From: Rahnella sikkimica
GTDB taxonomy: Bacteria > Pseudomonadota > Gammaproteobacteria > Enterobacterales > Enterobacteriaceae
NCBI RefSeq assembly: GCF_002951615.1
Contig: NZ_CP019062.1
Coordinates: 2,046,001-2,110,000 of the forward strand
Reading direction: 5' to 3'
Length of the DNA stretch: 64,000 nt
Below, in pieces: positions 28,480 to 37,776 of the stretch. Under the pieces are notes generated by a model, which had not been told where the DNA came from, did no database searches, and saw only the letters and a list, made by a program, of their open reading frames with translations. Position numbers and translations under genes: made by a program. Positions within the stretch are counted from its first letter, which is position 1, and each line of letters begins with the position of its first letter.

Positions 28480-29442
28480 GTGAGTATTGCTATTATCATC
28501 GGCACGCACGGGTCAGCAGCTGAGCAGTTGCTGAAAACAGCGGAAATGATTTTAGGTGAACAGGATAATGTCGCCTTCATTGATTTCGTTCCCGGCGAAA
28601 ACGCCGAAACCCTGATCGAAAAGTACACGGCAAAGTTGGGGGGTTTAGACACCAGCAGCGGCGTTCTTTTCCTGGTCGATACGTGGGGTGGCAGCCCGTT
28701 CAACGCCGCCAGCCGCATTGTTGTCGATAAAGAAAATTACGAAGTTGTCACCGGTGTTAACATCCCGATGCTGGCAGAGACTTTCATGGCACGTGATGAT
28801 AACCCCTCTTTCGCAGAGTTGGTTGCCATCGCAGTAGAAACGGGCCGACTCGGTGTGAAAGCACTGAAAGCGCCAGAAGCTGCGCCTCAAGCCACTGTTG
28901 CCGCCCCTGCGCCAAAAGCAGCTGCCCCGGCGAAACCTGCCGGTCCGAACGACCATATGAAAATCGGCCTTGCCCGTATCGATGACCGTTTGATCCATGG
29001 CCAGGTAGCGACCCGCTGGACCAAAGAAACCAACGTGACCCGCATTATTGTTGTCAGCGATGAAGTGGCTGCCGACACCGTGCGTAAAACGTTGCTGACT
29101 CAGGTTGCCCCTCCTGGTGTTACCGCACACGTTGTCGACGTCGCGAAAGCCATTCGTGTCTGGGACAACCCTAAATATGCCAACGACCGCGTCATGCTGT
29201 TGTTCACTAACCCAACGGACGTGCTACGTCTGGTTGAGGGTGGCGTGAAAATCACGACCGTAAACATCGGGGGTATGGCTTTCCGTCAGGGCAAAACTCA
29301 GGTGAATAACGCCGTGTCCGTCGACGAAAAAGATATCGAAGCGTTCAAGAAATTGAATGAAAAAGGTATCGAGCTTGAAGTGCGTAAAGTCTCTACCGAC
29401 TCACGCCTCAAGATGATGGATCTCATTAATAAGATGAATTAA
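28480..29442 (+). CDS. manX: mannose PTS IIAB component
   Basis: Cytoplasmic phosphotransfer protein of the mannose/glucose/glucosamine permease. 320 residues. IIA domain with phosphorylated His10 (IIIGTHGSAAEQ), an Ala/Pro linker (about 128-156), then the IIB domain with His173 (IDDRLIHGQVATRW). Phosphate passes from HPr to IIA, IIB and then the sugar. GTG start behind GAGGAGG. First gene of manXYZ. Confidence 0.96.
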   Translation: MSIAIIIGTHGSAAEQLLKTAEMILGEQDNVAFIDFVPGENAETLIEKYTAKLGGLDTSSGVLFLVDTWGGSPFNAASRIVVDKENYEVVTGVNIPMLAETFMARDDNPSFAELVAIAVETGRLGVKALKAPEAAPQATVAAPAPKAAAPAKPAGPNDHMKIGLARIDDRLIHGQVATRWTKETNVTRIIVVSDEVAADTVRKTLLTQVAPPGVTAHVVDVAKAIRVWDNPKYANDRVMLLFTNPTDVLRLVEGGVKITTVNIGGMAFRQGKTQVNNAVSVDEKDIEAFKKLNEKGIELEVRKVSTDSRLKMMDLINKMN

Positions 29443-29532
29443 TAGCCACATCGTAGTTTGCAGATTCCCTCAACGTTATCTGCCTGATGTGCCTGTTTAC
29501 ACTCAGCGTCCTTTGGTCATAGGAGAAGTGCA

Positions 29533-30330
29533 ATGGAGATCACCACACTACAAATTGTGCTGATATTTATTGTTGCATGTATTGCAGGGATGGGTTCGAT
29601 CCTGGATGAATTCCAGTTTCACCGTCCGTTAGTTGCTTGTACTTTAATCGGTTTTGTTCTGGGTGATGTTAAAACCGGGATCATCATCGGCGGTACTTTG
29701 GAAATGATCGCTCTGGGTTGGATGAACATCGGTGCCGCTGTTGCCCCCGATGCCGCTCTGGCTTCCATTATTTCCACCATTCTGGTTATCGCAGGCGGAC
29801 AGTCTGTTGGTGCAGGTATCGCACTGGCAATTCCACTGGCTGCGGCCGGCCAGGTATTAACCATCATCGTTCGTACTATCACCGTTGCCTTCCAGCACGC
29901 TGCCGATAAGGCTGCTGAAAAAGGGAACCTGAGCGCGATTAGCTGGATCCACGTTTCGGCGCTGGTTCTGCAGGCAATGCGTATCGCAATTCCTGCTGTC
30001 ATCGTTGCGGTTTCTGTGGGTACTGCCATCGTTCATGATTTGCTGGCATCCATCCCTGAAGTGGTCACCAACGGTCTGAACATCGCCGGCGGTATGATCG
30101 TTGTAGTCGGTTACGCCATGGTCATCAACATGATGCGCGCTGGCTACCTGATGCCGTTCTTCTACCTTGGTTTCGTTACTGCTGCATTCACCAACTTCAA
30201 CCTGGTTGCCTTGGGTGTGATTGGTGTGGTGATGGCGATTCTTTACATCCAGTTGAGCCCGAAATACAACAAGTCTGCGCAAGCGGCAGCTGCACCGGGT
30301 GTTAACGATCTCGACAACGAATTGGATTAA
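29533..30330 (+). CDS. manY: mannose PTS IIC component
   Basis: Membrane subunit of the mannose permease, 265 residues, with about six hydrophobic segments; starts MEITTLQIVLIFIVACIAGM. GGTLEMIALGWMNIGAAVAPD is the IIC signature of the Man family. With IID it forms the sugar channel, also used by phage lambda DNA and some bacteriocins in E. coli. Ends 2 bases before manZ. Confidence 0.96.
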   Translation: MEITTLQIVLIFIVACIAGMGSILDEFQFHRPLVACTLIGFVLGDVKTGIIIGGTLEMIALGWMNIGAAVAPDAALASIISTILVIAGGQSVGAGIALAIPLAAAGQVLTIIVRTITVAFQHAADKAAEKGNLSAISWIHVSALVLQAMRIAIPAVIVAVSVGTAIVHDLLASIPEVVTNGLNIAGGMIVVVGYAMVINMMRAGYLMPFFYLGFVTAAFTNFNLVALGVIGVVMAILYIQLSPKYNKSAQAAAAPGVNDLDNELD

Positions 30331-30332
30331 GG

Positions 30333-31184
30333 GTGAAGGACATGGTTGATCAAACTGAAGTTAAAAAACTCACGGCCGGCGATATTCGCGGTGTGTTTCT
30401 GCGCTCCAACCTTTTCCAGGGGTCATGGAACTTCGAACGTATGCAGGCGTTAGGCTTCTGCTTCTGTATGGTGCCTGCAATTCGTCGTCTCTATCCTGAA
30501 AATAACGACGATCGCAAAGCGGCCATCAAACGCCACCTGGAATTCTTCAACACCCATCCTTACGTTGCAGCGCCTGTTTTGGGTGTAACGCTGGCCATGG
30601 AAGAACAGCGTGCTAACGGTGCACCTATTGACGACGCGGCCATCAACGGCCTGAAAGTCGGTCTGATGGGGCCGCTGGCCGGTGTGGGTGACCCAATCTT
30701 CTGGGGGACTGTTCGTCCGGTATTTGCGGCACTTGGCGCAGGTATTGCGATGACCGGCAGCCTGTTGGGTCCGCTGCTGTTCTTCGTTCTGTTTAACCTT
30801 GTACGCCTGCTGACCCGTTACTACGGCGTGTCATATGGCTACAAAAAAGGTGTCGATATCGTCAGCGATATGGGCGGCGGCTTCCTGCAAAAACTGACTG
30901 AGGGGGCGTCAATTCTCGGCCTCTTTGTCATGGGGGCCCTGGTTAACAAGTGGACGCACGTTAACATTCCGCTGGTGGTCTCAAAAATCACCGACCAGAC
31001 GGGTCATACCACGGTCACCACGGTACAGACGATTCTGGACCAGCTGATGCCAGGTCTGGTGCCATTACTGCTGACCTTCGGCTGTATGTGGCTGCTGCGT
31101 AAGAAAGTGAATGCCTTGTGGATTATCGTTGGCTTCTTCGCCATCGGTATCTTCGGTTACTGGATTGGCCTGTTAGGTCTCTGA
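30333..31184 (+). CDS. manZ: mannose PTS IID component
   Basis: Second membrane subunit of the mannose permease, 283 residues. Typical IID motifs: LRSNLFQGSWNFERMQALGF at the N-terminus and GLMGPLAGVGDPIFWGTVRP in the middle. A strong terminator follows, ending the manXYZ operon. The start ATG at 30342 is a possible alternative. Confidence 0.96.
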   Translation: MKDMVDQTEVKKLTAGDIRGVFLRSNLFQGSWNFERMQALGFCFCMVPAIRRLYPENNDDRKAAIKRHLEFFNTHPYVAAPVLGVTLAMEEQRANGAPIDDAAINGLKVGLMGPLAGVGDPIFWGTVRPVFAALGAGIAMTGSLLGPLLFFVLFNLVRLLTRYYGVSYGYKKGVDIVSDMGGGFLQKLTEGASILGLFVMGALVNKWTHVNIPLVVSKITDQTGHTTVTTVQTILDQLMPGLVPLLLTFGCMWLLRKKVNALWIIVGFFAIGIFGYWIGLLGL

Positions 31185-31192
31185 TAACCTTG

Positions 31193-31223
31193 AAAACCGG
31201 GGGAGCAATCCCCCGGTTTTTTT
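31193..31223 (+). terminator. manXYZ terminator
   Basis: Stem AAAACCGGGGGA / TCCCCCGGTTTT with loop GCAA and a T-run. Confidence 0.9.
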
Positions 31224-31292
31224 ATCGCTGTATTTTGCCGGTTTCTGTGTTTTTATCTTGTTTTGCCTGATGGCTGTTAGCTGGAGTTTTTC

Positions 31293-31751
31293 ATGTCTGT
31301 TACCGATATTGTCCTCGCCCTGTTTACCCTTCTGTTACTTGCCTACGCCATCTACGACGAATTCATCATGGACACCAAAAACGGCAAAACGCAGCTGCGG
31401 GTGAACCTGCGTCGTCGCAACAGACTGGACTCCGTCATTTTCATTGGCCTGCTGGCGATCCTTCTGTACAACAATATCCATTCAAACGGCACGGCGATAA
31501 CGAATTACCTGTTAATTGGTTTAGGCCTTGTTGCCTTCTATTTATCCTTTATTCGCTGGCCCAAAATGCTGTTCAAACCTCAGGGTTTTTATTTCGCCAA
31601 TACGTTCATCACCTATGACAGGATCCGAAGCATGAACCTTTCCGAAGATGGTGTGCTGGTATTTGAGTTAGAGCAGAAAAAATTACTCATTCGCGTCAAT
31701 GAACTGGACGATCTGGAAAGAATTTACAATTTAATGGTTAATCATCAGTAA
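31293..31751 (+). CDS. yobD: YobD family membrane protein (DUF986)
   Basis: 152 residues, matching E. coli YobD in size and position after manZ. Three hydrophobic helices (about 4-21, 48-62, 72-88) precede a soluble C-terminal domain ([20 protein letters not shown]). Function unknown. mntP, which follows yobD in E. coli, is absent here. Confidence 0.92.
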   Translation: MSVTDIVLALFTLLLLAYAIYDEFIMDTKNGKTQLRVNLRRRNRLDSVIFIGLLAILLYNNIHSNGTAITNYLLIGLGLVAFYLSFIRWPKMLFKPQGFYFANTFITYDRIRSMNLSEDGVLVFELEQKKLLIRVNELDDLERIYNLMVNHQ

Positions 31752-31811
31752 TTGACTTAAGTATCCTGCTCGAACATCTTGGTTACTGAGGGTGATTTAC
31801 CCAAACACGTT

Positions 31812-32636
31812 CTATTGGTCAGATTTGCGCTGGTGCAGCCTGATCACAAAGTCAGTCTCACATTCGAACGCAGACTGAGACTTCAAGTTCGCCATGACTT
31901 CTTCCGTCGCCCGCCATGCAAACGGCGTCATTTGCAGCAAATCAAACGCCTCAGCGCCTGACAGGCGCATACCATAAGCCAGCGTTTCTGTGCTCACACG
32001 CTCGAAGCCTTCAAGCTGTTCATCCAGATCAGCGTGCAGCTGAACATCCTGATAAATCATACCTTTCAGCTGATATAAATGACGCGGGCCAGGTGCGACG
32101 GTGAGTACCACGCCGTCGGGTTTAACCGCACGATAAAGCTCCTGCGCTTTGCACGGCGCATAGATGCGTACCACGGCGTCCAGCGAGTTGTCGGCGAACG
32201 GCAAACGATGGCTGGAGGCAACGCAAAAAGAGGCGTTGTGATAGCGTTTAGCCGCATAACGGATAGCCACCTTTGCCACGTCCAGCCCGAAGATACTTAT
32301 TTTGCGACGTTGCGTTAAACGCTCCGCCAGCGCGGTGGTGTAGTACCCTTCCCCGCAGCCAATATCCAGCAACGTTTCTGCGGTTTCCGGCAACACAGTA
32401 TCTAAGATATCCGCCAACCGTTCACGCAGCGGCTGGTAATGTCCGGCATCGAGAAACGCGCGGCGCGACACCATCATTTCGGTGCTGTCCCCCGGTTGTT
32501 TCGAGCGTTTATGCTGCACTGGCATCAGATTGACATAGCCTTCTTTTGCGTTATCAAACTGATGATTAGCGGCACATCGCCATTGCTGGCCGGTCAGCTC
32601 AAGCGGCTGGAAACAAAGTGGACATTGATAAGTCAT
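31812..32636 (-). CDS. rlmA: 23S rRNA (guanine-745-N1)-methyltransferase
   Basis: SAM-dependent methyltransferase acting on G745 of 23S rRNA. 274 residues from ATG 32636 (E. coli 269). N-terminal zinc site C5, C8, C21, H25 (MTYQCPLC...WRCAANHQF). SAM motif [15 protein letters not shown], and the substrate region [13 protein letters not shown]. The open frame extends upstream but the zinc motif fixes the start. Confidence 0.95.
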   Translation of the reverse strand: MTYQCPLCFQPLELTGQQWRCAANHQFDNAKEGYVNLMPVQHKRSKQPGDSTEMMVSRRAFLDAGHYQPLRERLADILDTVLPETAETLLDIGCGEGYYTTALAERLTQRRKISIFGLDVAKVAIRYAAKRYHNASFCVASSHRLPFADNSLDAVVRIYAPCKAQELYRAVKPDGVVLTVAPGPRHLYQLKGMIYQDVQLHADLDEQLEGFERVSTETLAYGMRLSGAEAFDLLQMTPFAWRATEEVMANLKSQSAFECETDFVIRLHQRKSDQ

Positions 32637-32784
32637 GCGGGAAACCTGCAAGGAAAGTCTGAAAGGGCGAAAATTCGCAACTGGGCTAAGTCTAAAGAAG
32701 GCGTACTGTTGTTGCAACTGCTGGAAAATTCGCTTCAAAGGCGGCTACACTGAACCGATAACATTTTTCTAACCGAGAAACGAG

Positions 32785-33486
32785 ATGAGTGACAACTCAG
32801 CTTTACTCAGTTCTATCCCCGGTATTTTGCATGGATTCGGCGACAAAGAAAATTTGCTGCCCGCGCACCTGCAAGCTTATGAAGCGACACGTCCTGAAAA
32901 GAAACAAGTTCACGGCACACGTATTGTAGATGTCATGCAGCCCGGACAAGACTGCGGTGAGGCGGATGGTTTTATCACGTCAACGCCGGGAATTTTGCTG
33001 GCAGTTTTCACGGCTGACTGCCTGCCGGTTATTTTTTGCCGCAAGGATGGTAAGAAAGTTGCAGCGATACATGCCGGGTGGCGCGGGCTCATCGACGGGA
33101 TTCTTGAAAAAATGGCTGCGCGGATTAATGAGAACGGCGATACGGCAGACTGGTTTGCGACGATTGGTCCGGCGGCAGGAAACTGCTGTTATGAAGTCAG
33201 TCAGGAGTTAGTTGACGATTTCCTGAAACGCGTCGATTTGCTTCCTTCACTGATTTCACCCCGCCACCGGCATCTCGATCTGGCGGCAATCGCCAGTGCC
33301 AAGCTACATTCCCTGGGCTTTGCGGGCGTTGACCTCGCGGGCAGTTGCACAATTTGTACCGAAACACCTGCCGGAAACGGATTCAAGTACACCAGTTTTC
33401 GTCGTAACAGCCACCAGCGGGCAAAAGACCCGACACATCCTGGCATCAGTGGCCGGAATCAGCAATCCGGCATTATGATCCTCTAA
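32785..33486 (+). CDS. YfiH/PgeF family protein (laccase-domain, second-copy type)
   Basis: 233 residues of the Cu-oxidase_4/DUF152 family. The catalytic His/Cys/His set is visible: VHGTRIVD, FTADCLPVIFCRK, AIHAGWRG; FKYTSFRRNSHQRA is also typical. Family members act as purine nucleoside phosphorylase/adenosine deaminase, or have been described as polyphenol oxidases, and YfiH edits peptidoglycan precursors in E. coli. The usual yfiH lies next to rluD; here it lies beside rlmA, so this is probably a paralogue. Exact substrate unknown. Confidence 0.82.
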   Translation: MSDNSALLSSIPGILHGFGDKENLLPAHLQAYEATRPEKKQVHGTRIVDVMQPGQDCGEADGFITSTPGILLAVFTADCLPVIFCRKDGKKVAAIHAGWRGLIDGILEKMAARINENGDTADWFATIGPAAGNCCYEVSQELVDDFLKRVDLLPSLISPRHRHLDLAAIASAKLHSLGFAGVDLAGSCTICTETPAGNGFKYTSFRRNSHQRAKDPTHPGISGRNQQSGIMIL

Positions 33487-33514
33487 TCCAGAGAAACGCC
33501 GGATCAACAGGCAC

Positions 33515-33543
33515 AAAAAAACCCGCGCATGGCGGGTTTTTTT
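33515..33543. terminator. bidirectional terminator between the YfiH-like gene and cspC
   Basis: Stem AAACCCGC / GCGGGTTT with A- and T-runs of seven on both sides; serves both convergent genes. Confidence 0.85.
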
Positions 33544-33558
33544 ACAGCTAAGCGCTGC

Positions 33559-33768
33559 TTAGATTGCAGTTACGTTAACTGCTGACGGGCCTTTCTGGCC
33601 GTCCTGGATTTCGAACTCTACGTTCTGGCCTTCAGCCAGAGTTTTGAAGCCGTTACCTTGGATTGCAGAGAAGTGTACGAACACGTCTTTGCTGCCGTCA
33701 GCAGGAGTGATGAAACCGAAACCTTTAGACTCGTTGAACCACTTAACTTGACCTTTGATCTTTGCCAT
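33559..33768 (-). CDS. cspC: cold shock-like protein CspC
   Basis: Single-stranded RNA/DNA-binding chaperone and antiterminator, 69 residues. Differs from E. coli CspC, as I remember it, by about one residue. RNP motifs KGFGFI and VFVHF. Expressed without cold shock in E. coli and linked to RpoS regulon message stability. Lies 41 bases after yobF in the same direction, as in E. coli. Confidence 0.96.
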   Translation of the reverse strand: MAKIKGQVKWFNESKGFGFITPADGSKDVFVHFSAIQGNGFKTLAEGQNVEFEIQDGQKGPSAVNVTAI

Positions 33769-33809
33769 CTTGAGTATTTCCTTTGGATTGTTTTAACCGC
33801 CCGAGGGCG

Positions 33810-33926
33810 TTACATAGACAAACTAGAGTCGTTACTGCTTGAGGCACTAAGATTAAAATCGGCAGAGAAGCGGTATTCAACGTGAACGTCTTTACTCAGA
33901 ACTTCTATACTGAAAATGCCACACAT
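33810..33926 (-). CDS. yobF: YobF small stress-related protein (DUF2527)
   Basis: 38 residues: [20 protein letters not shown] then a Ser/Asn-rich tail ending SLSM. The first ~22 residues match E. coli YobF (47 residues) closely; the C-terminal part is shorter and different. Same place and direction as in E. coli, just upstream of cspC and cotranscribed with it there. Too short for ordinary gene calling. Confidence 0.88.
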   Translation of the reverse strand: MCGIFSIEVLSKDVHVEYRFSADFNLSASSSNDSSLSM

Positions 33927-34759
33927 ATACAGAACTGTACCTCGTTTTACCCAGATGCGTTATCACATACTCTGAATTCGATGGCAAGCCATTTTTAATC
34001 AGTGATGGACATGTCGCACATATTTGAGCCGGTTAAAGGCACTTCGTGTTCAGTTATGCTGAAATATGTTGATAGACATGCTTTTTTCTGCTTTGCAGTT
34101 TTACCTGCATATCAAACAAAACAATAACGACCTGTTTCGATTATTGATCATTTAATGCAGAACCGTAAGCGTAAAACTCATCTTTATTTGAATTTTTATT
34201 ACGGCGTACAGCCTGAACTGTTTCCGGAAGCAGACATTCTGTGTGGCAGTTTGGTACCTGCCAGCAGGCAACACTCGGTTGATAGCCTGTCTGGCGGGCG
34301 GGTTGCACACTTGTCCGACAGAACGGGCACACTGGTTGCACATATCCGGACATTATGACTGGTTATGCAATAATCAATTACGCCATAGATGGATAAAATG
34401 GTGCAAAGCAAGGGCGAAAAAAGGAATAAATGCACCTAAACTGTGCGCCTTTAACCGCGCGGGATAATACAACGACGCGCGGTCACCAGAGAAAATTCAA
34501 TTTCATCCAGAAGTCGAGATATACGCTGCTTTCAGCATTCCCCTTTTTGACATTATAATGAATTAAAGTTTGCGACTTGGTTAAATCGGCATAACAGTTA
34601 ATAAACATCCGGCGCAGACTTATTCAAATATTAAATATCGTTATAAAAAATAAATATTAAATACCGTGATCGAAATCCCATCTTAGATTTATCAATCACA
34701 AATATGCGTCACATAACCTGCTTCAATCCCTCGTCAGAAAAAATAAATGCGGCGACTTG
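33927..34759. other. long gap upstream of yobF, no supported gene
   Basis: About 830 bases, AT-rich, with overlapping short open frames on both strands near 34141-34467. None has a good ribosome site or recognisable protein. It should hold the yobF-cspC promoter and long 5' leader. In E. coli yebO follows here directly; in this genome yebO is 3.4 kb further on. Confidence 0.5.
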
Positions 34760-34939
34760 TCATCTGTTGCACGCCCCCTCCCGACGTGGCGACGTATAAT
34801 CCACTGTATAACCAGTAAAAATTGCGGTTAACGCTAAAAAAAGCACGTTTGGAATGCTCAGGCGCACCATTATTCTGAGAAGACATGCCACAGCAACTAA
34901 AGCATTAATCTGAATCGGGACCGTAATTAACATCTTCAT
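34760..34939 (-). CDS. possible small membrane protein, 57-59 residues
   Basis: Open frame starting MKMLITVPIQINALVAVACL (ATG at 34939; a second ATG at 34933 lies 8 bases after AAAGGGG and is the better start). Two hydrophobic segments (about 8-23 and 31-46) with Arg between them are followed by a polar basic tail. No family is recognised. The good ribosome site and hydrophobic pattern are the only support. Confidence 0.35.
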   Translation of the reverse strand: MKMLITVPIQINALVAVACLLRIMVRLSIPNVLFLALTAIFTGYTVDYTSPRREGACNR

Positions 34940-35053
34940 AACCCCTTTACTTTGTAGGTCTTATGAAGAAACAAACAATTTAATTGATAATACTTCTCAT
35001 TTGATGGCAAGCCCATTTTCTTTTCACCTCTGTTTGCACACTGAAAATGAAAT

Positions 35054-36043
35054 TCAACCTTTAGATATGCTTGCACCTATTTTTAATGGTTTGAATTCCA
35101 TTTCAGGCCAGTCGCTTTGACTTACAGCCTGAGATAATTCCCGCAGAGGCTCATCGAGCGATTCATCGGCTAATTCGAAAACACCCCAATGAATGGGCAC
35201 CGCTTTGTGACAGCGCAAATCCTTAAACACGTCGACAGCCTGCTGAGGGTCCATGTGCTGCGCGCTCATGAACCATCTTGGTGCATAAGCGCCCACCGGG
35301 ATCGCCGCGAGATCAAACGGCCCAAGTCGTTCTCCGATTTCTTCAAACTGATTGCTGTAACCGCTGTCCCCCGAAAAATAGAACTTTAACGAAGGGTGAC
35401 TCACCACCCAGCCGCACCACAGTGACCGGTTGCGATCCCACAACGTACGCATACTCCAGTGACGCGCCGGTACAGCAGAAATTGTAAGCTCACCAAACGG
35501 ACGGTCTTCCCACCAGTCCAGTTCCTCAACATGCTTAGCACCGCGCCGCGTCAGCCAGGATTTCATTCCCAGCGGCACCATAAATTGCACGTCAGGGAAG
35601 CGCCGCAGCAGACGGCGGACAGTCGCGCGGTCCAGATGATCGTAGTGATTATGCGAAAACAGAACAACGTCGATTTCAGGCAATTTATCGACAGATGCAG
35701 CAACGGGCGTTCTCCTTCTCGGGCCGAAGAAACTCAGTGGCGAAGCGCGGTCTGAAAGCGCCGGATCGGTCAGGATATAACGCCCGTTCACACGAAGCAG
35801 CAGGCAGGCATGACCTAAAAACCATAACCGGTCATCCGTTCCGCTGAAATCAGCAACCTGCCACCACTGGCTGACAAAATGTTCATACCCTTTTTCCGGA
35901 GGAAATGGGAGCCCCTGCTCTTTGCGTTCTTTTCTCCAGCGTTTAAGGTCGCCCTCCTGCCGGTTTTGCGGCTCGGCATTGGTGAAACCCTCAGGCGTAT
36001 GATGGACTTTTGAAGGATCGTAATACGGATTTTTACCAGGCAT
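35054..36043 (-). CDS. metallo-beta-lactamase-fold hydrolase (NAPE-PLD/UlaG-like)
   Basis: 329 residues. Metal motif HNHYDHLD at 131-138 (HxHxDH), further ligands in PARHWSMR, FSGDSGYS and PIHWGVF. The N-terminal PYYDPSKVHHTPEGFTN and the WFLGHACLLLRV segment are typical of the membrane-lipid-related NAPE-PLD-like branch. The substrate is unknown. A possible phospholipase D-like activity on N-acyl lipids is inferred from the family. It interrupts the cspC-yobF-yebO order. Confidence 0.8.
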   Translation of the reverse strand: MPGKNPYYDPSKVHHTPEGFTNAEPQNRQEGDLKRWRKERKEQGLPFPPEKGYEHFVSQWWQVADFSGTDDRLWFLGHACLLLRVNGRYILTDPALSDRASPLSFFGPRRRTPVAASVDKLPEIDVVLFSHNHYDHLDRATVRRLLRRFPDVQFMVPLGMKSWLTRRGAKHVEELDWWEDRPFGELTISAVPARHWSMRTLWDRNRSLWCGWVVSHPSLKFYFSGDSGYSNQFEEIGERLGPFDLAAIPVGAYAPRWFMSAQHMDPQQAVDVFKDLRCHKAVPIHWGVFELADESLDEPLRELSQAVSQSDWPEMEFKPLKIGASISKG

Positions 36044-36228
36044 AAGGCTCCTGTGAGATGGCGGTTTCAGATAAACGCTAAGGTCTGCAATATTGAATAA
36101 TTAGCATACTTGCGGGGTACACCACAGACAGAAAGTGAAAAATAATGTGGCAAATGAACGTTCAGCAGCATTAAGAAAATCTTAATAACTCTGTGTTGTA
36201 CTGCAGATGTTCTGAAAGGAGACGCTTT

Positions 36229-36519
36229 ATGACAATGAACACAACAAAAAAACGCACGTCGTTTACTGCACGACTGACTCACATTATGCAGATCCAGACA
36301 CAGTATGGACGCCTGTGGCTGCGCGCTCGCTTCCGCCGTCTCACGCTACCACCAGCGCTGAAACTGATTATTCTGGCGTTTGCCGGGCTCCTGGTGCTGG
36401 CAATCACGGGCACATTATTGCTGATGGTGGATCTCATTTCCCTGATGATCAGGTTGATCAAACGCCCCATCCCGCACGGCAGTTTGCGTCAGGTACGCCT
36501 GTCTGCGAAAACGGTATAA
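36229..36519 (+). CDS. small basic membrane protein
   Basis: 96 residues from ATG 36229, seven bases after AAAGGAG. The N-terminal ~50 residues are rich in Arg/Lys (TTKKRTSFTARL, RLWLRARFRRLTL). One long hydrophobic segment follows (about 51-80) and then a basic tail. Its own terminator follows. No family is recognised. Positive charge on both sides of the helix leaves the topology unclear. Confidence 0.55.
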   Translation: MTMNTTKKRTSFTARLTHIMQIQTQYGRLWLRARFRRLTLPPALKLIILAFAGLLVLAITGTLLLMVDLISLMIRLIKRPIPHGSLRQVRLSAKTV

Positions 36520-36522
36520 AGA

Positions 36523-36553
36523 AAAACCGTGTCGGTAACTCCGGCACGGTTTT
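36523..36553. terminator. terminator between convergent small genes
   Basis: Imperfect stem AAAACCGTGTCGG / CCGGCACGGTTTT with loop TAACT; A- and T-rich edges make it bidirectional. Confidence 0.65.
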
Positions 36554-36578
36554 AAGTTGAGACTCGTCGCTCTGCTTA

Positions 36579-36815
36579 TCAGGCAGGCATACCACAAAGT
36601 TTGGTCAGATTCCTGGCACCGATCATGAGAGTGGCCACATAGGATTGTCTGCGGGTCACGACTTCGACCGCAACACGCGCATCTTTGTATTTAATGAGGT
36701 AGGTAGAAGGCCAGCCCTGACGACGTTTGCCGTAGGCTTTTTCATGGCTGTCGATAGCTGCATGAGCAACTACAAGATGGGAAAGATTTTTATCACCTTT
36801 AATGATGCGCTTCAT
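36579..36815 (-). CDS. DUF4060-like small protein
   Basis: 78 residues from ATG 36815 (GGAG 7 bases upstream). Contains KAYGKRRQGWPSTYLIKYKD, RVAVEVVTRRQSYVATLM and ending GARNLTKLCGMPA, the pattern I recall for DUF4060 proteins of enterobacteria and their phages. The protein is basic and soluble. Function unknown. Confidence 0.6.
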   Translation of the reverse strand: MKRIIKGDKNLSHLVVAHAAIDSHEKAYGKRRQGWPSTYLIKYKDARVAVEVVTRRQSYVATLMIGARNLTKLCGMPA

Positions 36816-36950
36816 AATGGACTCCGTCTTAGACACAACTGTCAAAATGAGGAAACATTAATCACTTGATACGCATCGCTTTATGCGATGCTTATTCGAA
36901 TCACTTCTCTGCAAAACCTTGTCGCAATCTGAGTATCTCCGCGCTTTTAC

Positions 36951-37253
36951 TTATGCGCAAGTCTTACTAAGCAGGAAACATACCATCGCTGCACGAAGAG
37001 GCCGCTTGCTCTGCGCCTGCCACTGACCGTTCGGGCTGCTAATCTCAGCCAGCCAGAGAGGATCACTCTGCAATTCTTTGAAATTTATGCTGATTTTGTT
37101 GGCGCAAATAATCGGCCACGCATCGGAGGGGTTGTTGCAATAATCTTTGCCTTTCATGCCGCCATAGGGATACCACTTCTCAGGCTCCTCTCCGGTCAAT
37201 AAGGCAATGTTGTGGTTTAATTCACTGTCGTTTTCTTCAGACCATTTGATCAT
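36951..37253 (-). CDS. NinX-like (DUF2591) phage-type protein
   Basis: 100 residues from ATG 37253. DYCNNPSDAWPIICANKISI and the C-terminal KRPLRAAMVCFLL match the NinX/DUF2591 family of lambdoid phages (YCNNPxDAWPI and NPLRAAMIVFL). No other phage gene lies beside it, so it is a stray or domesticated copy. Function of NinX is unknown. The start is uncertain: ATG at 37265 is also in frame. Confidence 0.7.
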   Translation of the reverse strand: MIKWSEENDSELNHNIALLTGEEPEKWYPYGGMKGKDYCNNPSDAWPIICANKISINFKELQSDPLWLAEISSPNGQWQAQSKRPLRAAMVCFLLSKTCA

Positions 37254-37332
37254 CTGTTCTTCCATCCTGCAGGACACATGCGTGGAGACTACCGGAAGAT
37301 TAAGACACTTTTGTGAATGAAAAGCATAAATG

Positions 37333-37355
37333 AAAAACCCGCCAAATGGCGGGTT
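37333..37355 (-). terminator. yebO terminator
   Basis: Stem AACCCGCC / GGCGGGTT with loop AAAT; on the minus strand it is followed by TTTTTC. Confidence 0.7.
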
Positions 37356-37367
37356 AACAAAACGGAA

Positions 37368-37640
37368 TCATCGTTCAGGAATAAATCCGCGCAGACTGAG
37401 AGCAGAATCATCCTCTGCCTCAACGGAGGGCACATTGCCTCTTGCCTGAGCAGCCAGAACCTTGAGCAACTCGGTTTGCTGACGTTGTTGCTCAGCGATC
37501 TCGTGCAATAAAGCGATTTGCTCATTTGCTCTGACGCTGGCCCGGCTGACGAAAAACCACACAAGAAGAAATAACAGCGCTGAGAGTGCACACAGCACCA
37601 ATGAAGCCAGGCTGTTTTGGCCCATTGCGAAATCAAACAT
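37368..37640 (-). CDS. yebO: YebO family membrane protein
   Basis: 90 residues (E. coli YebO 95). One N-terminal membrane helix (LVLCALSALLFLLVWFFV) followed by SRASVRANEQIALLHEI and a coiled coil, as in YebO (FFINRASSRTNEQIELLE). The C-terminal tail is acidic and ends GFIPER. It keeps the yebO-mgrB neighbourhood of E. coli. Function unknown. Confidence 0.88.
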   Translation of the reverse strand: MFDFAMGQNSLASLVLCALSALLFLLVWFFVSRASVRANEQIALLHEIAEQQRQQTELLKVLAAQARGNVPSVEAEDDSALSLRGFIPER

Positions 37641-37776
37641 TGACTACCCTACCACTGAATATTCAGAGCAATCATCTTACCATCCCCGGAAGGGCTGGGA
37701 AGTCATTCACAAAAAAACAGGGTTTTCTTACCGCCTGGCGGCTCCTAACGTACATCAAACCGCCAACACGCATCAT

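Noticed and set aside
34141..34353. Minus-strand frame with CPFC and other Cys residues, possible zinc protein
   Set aside because: No ribosome site before the ATG, overlapping open frames in several other phases, and no family pattern.
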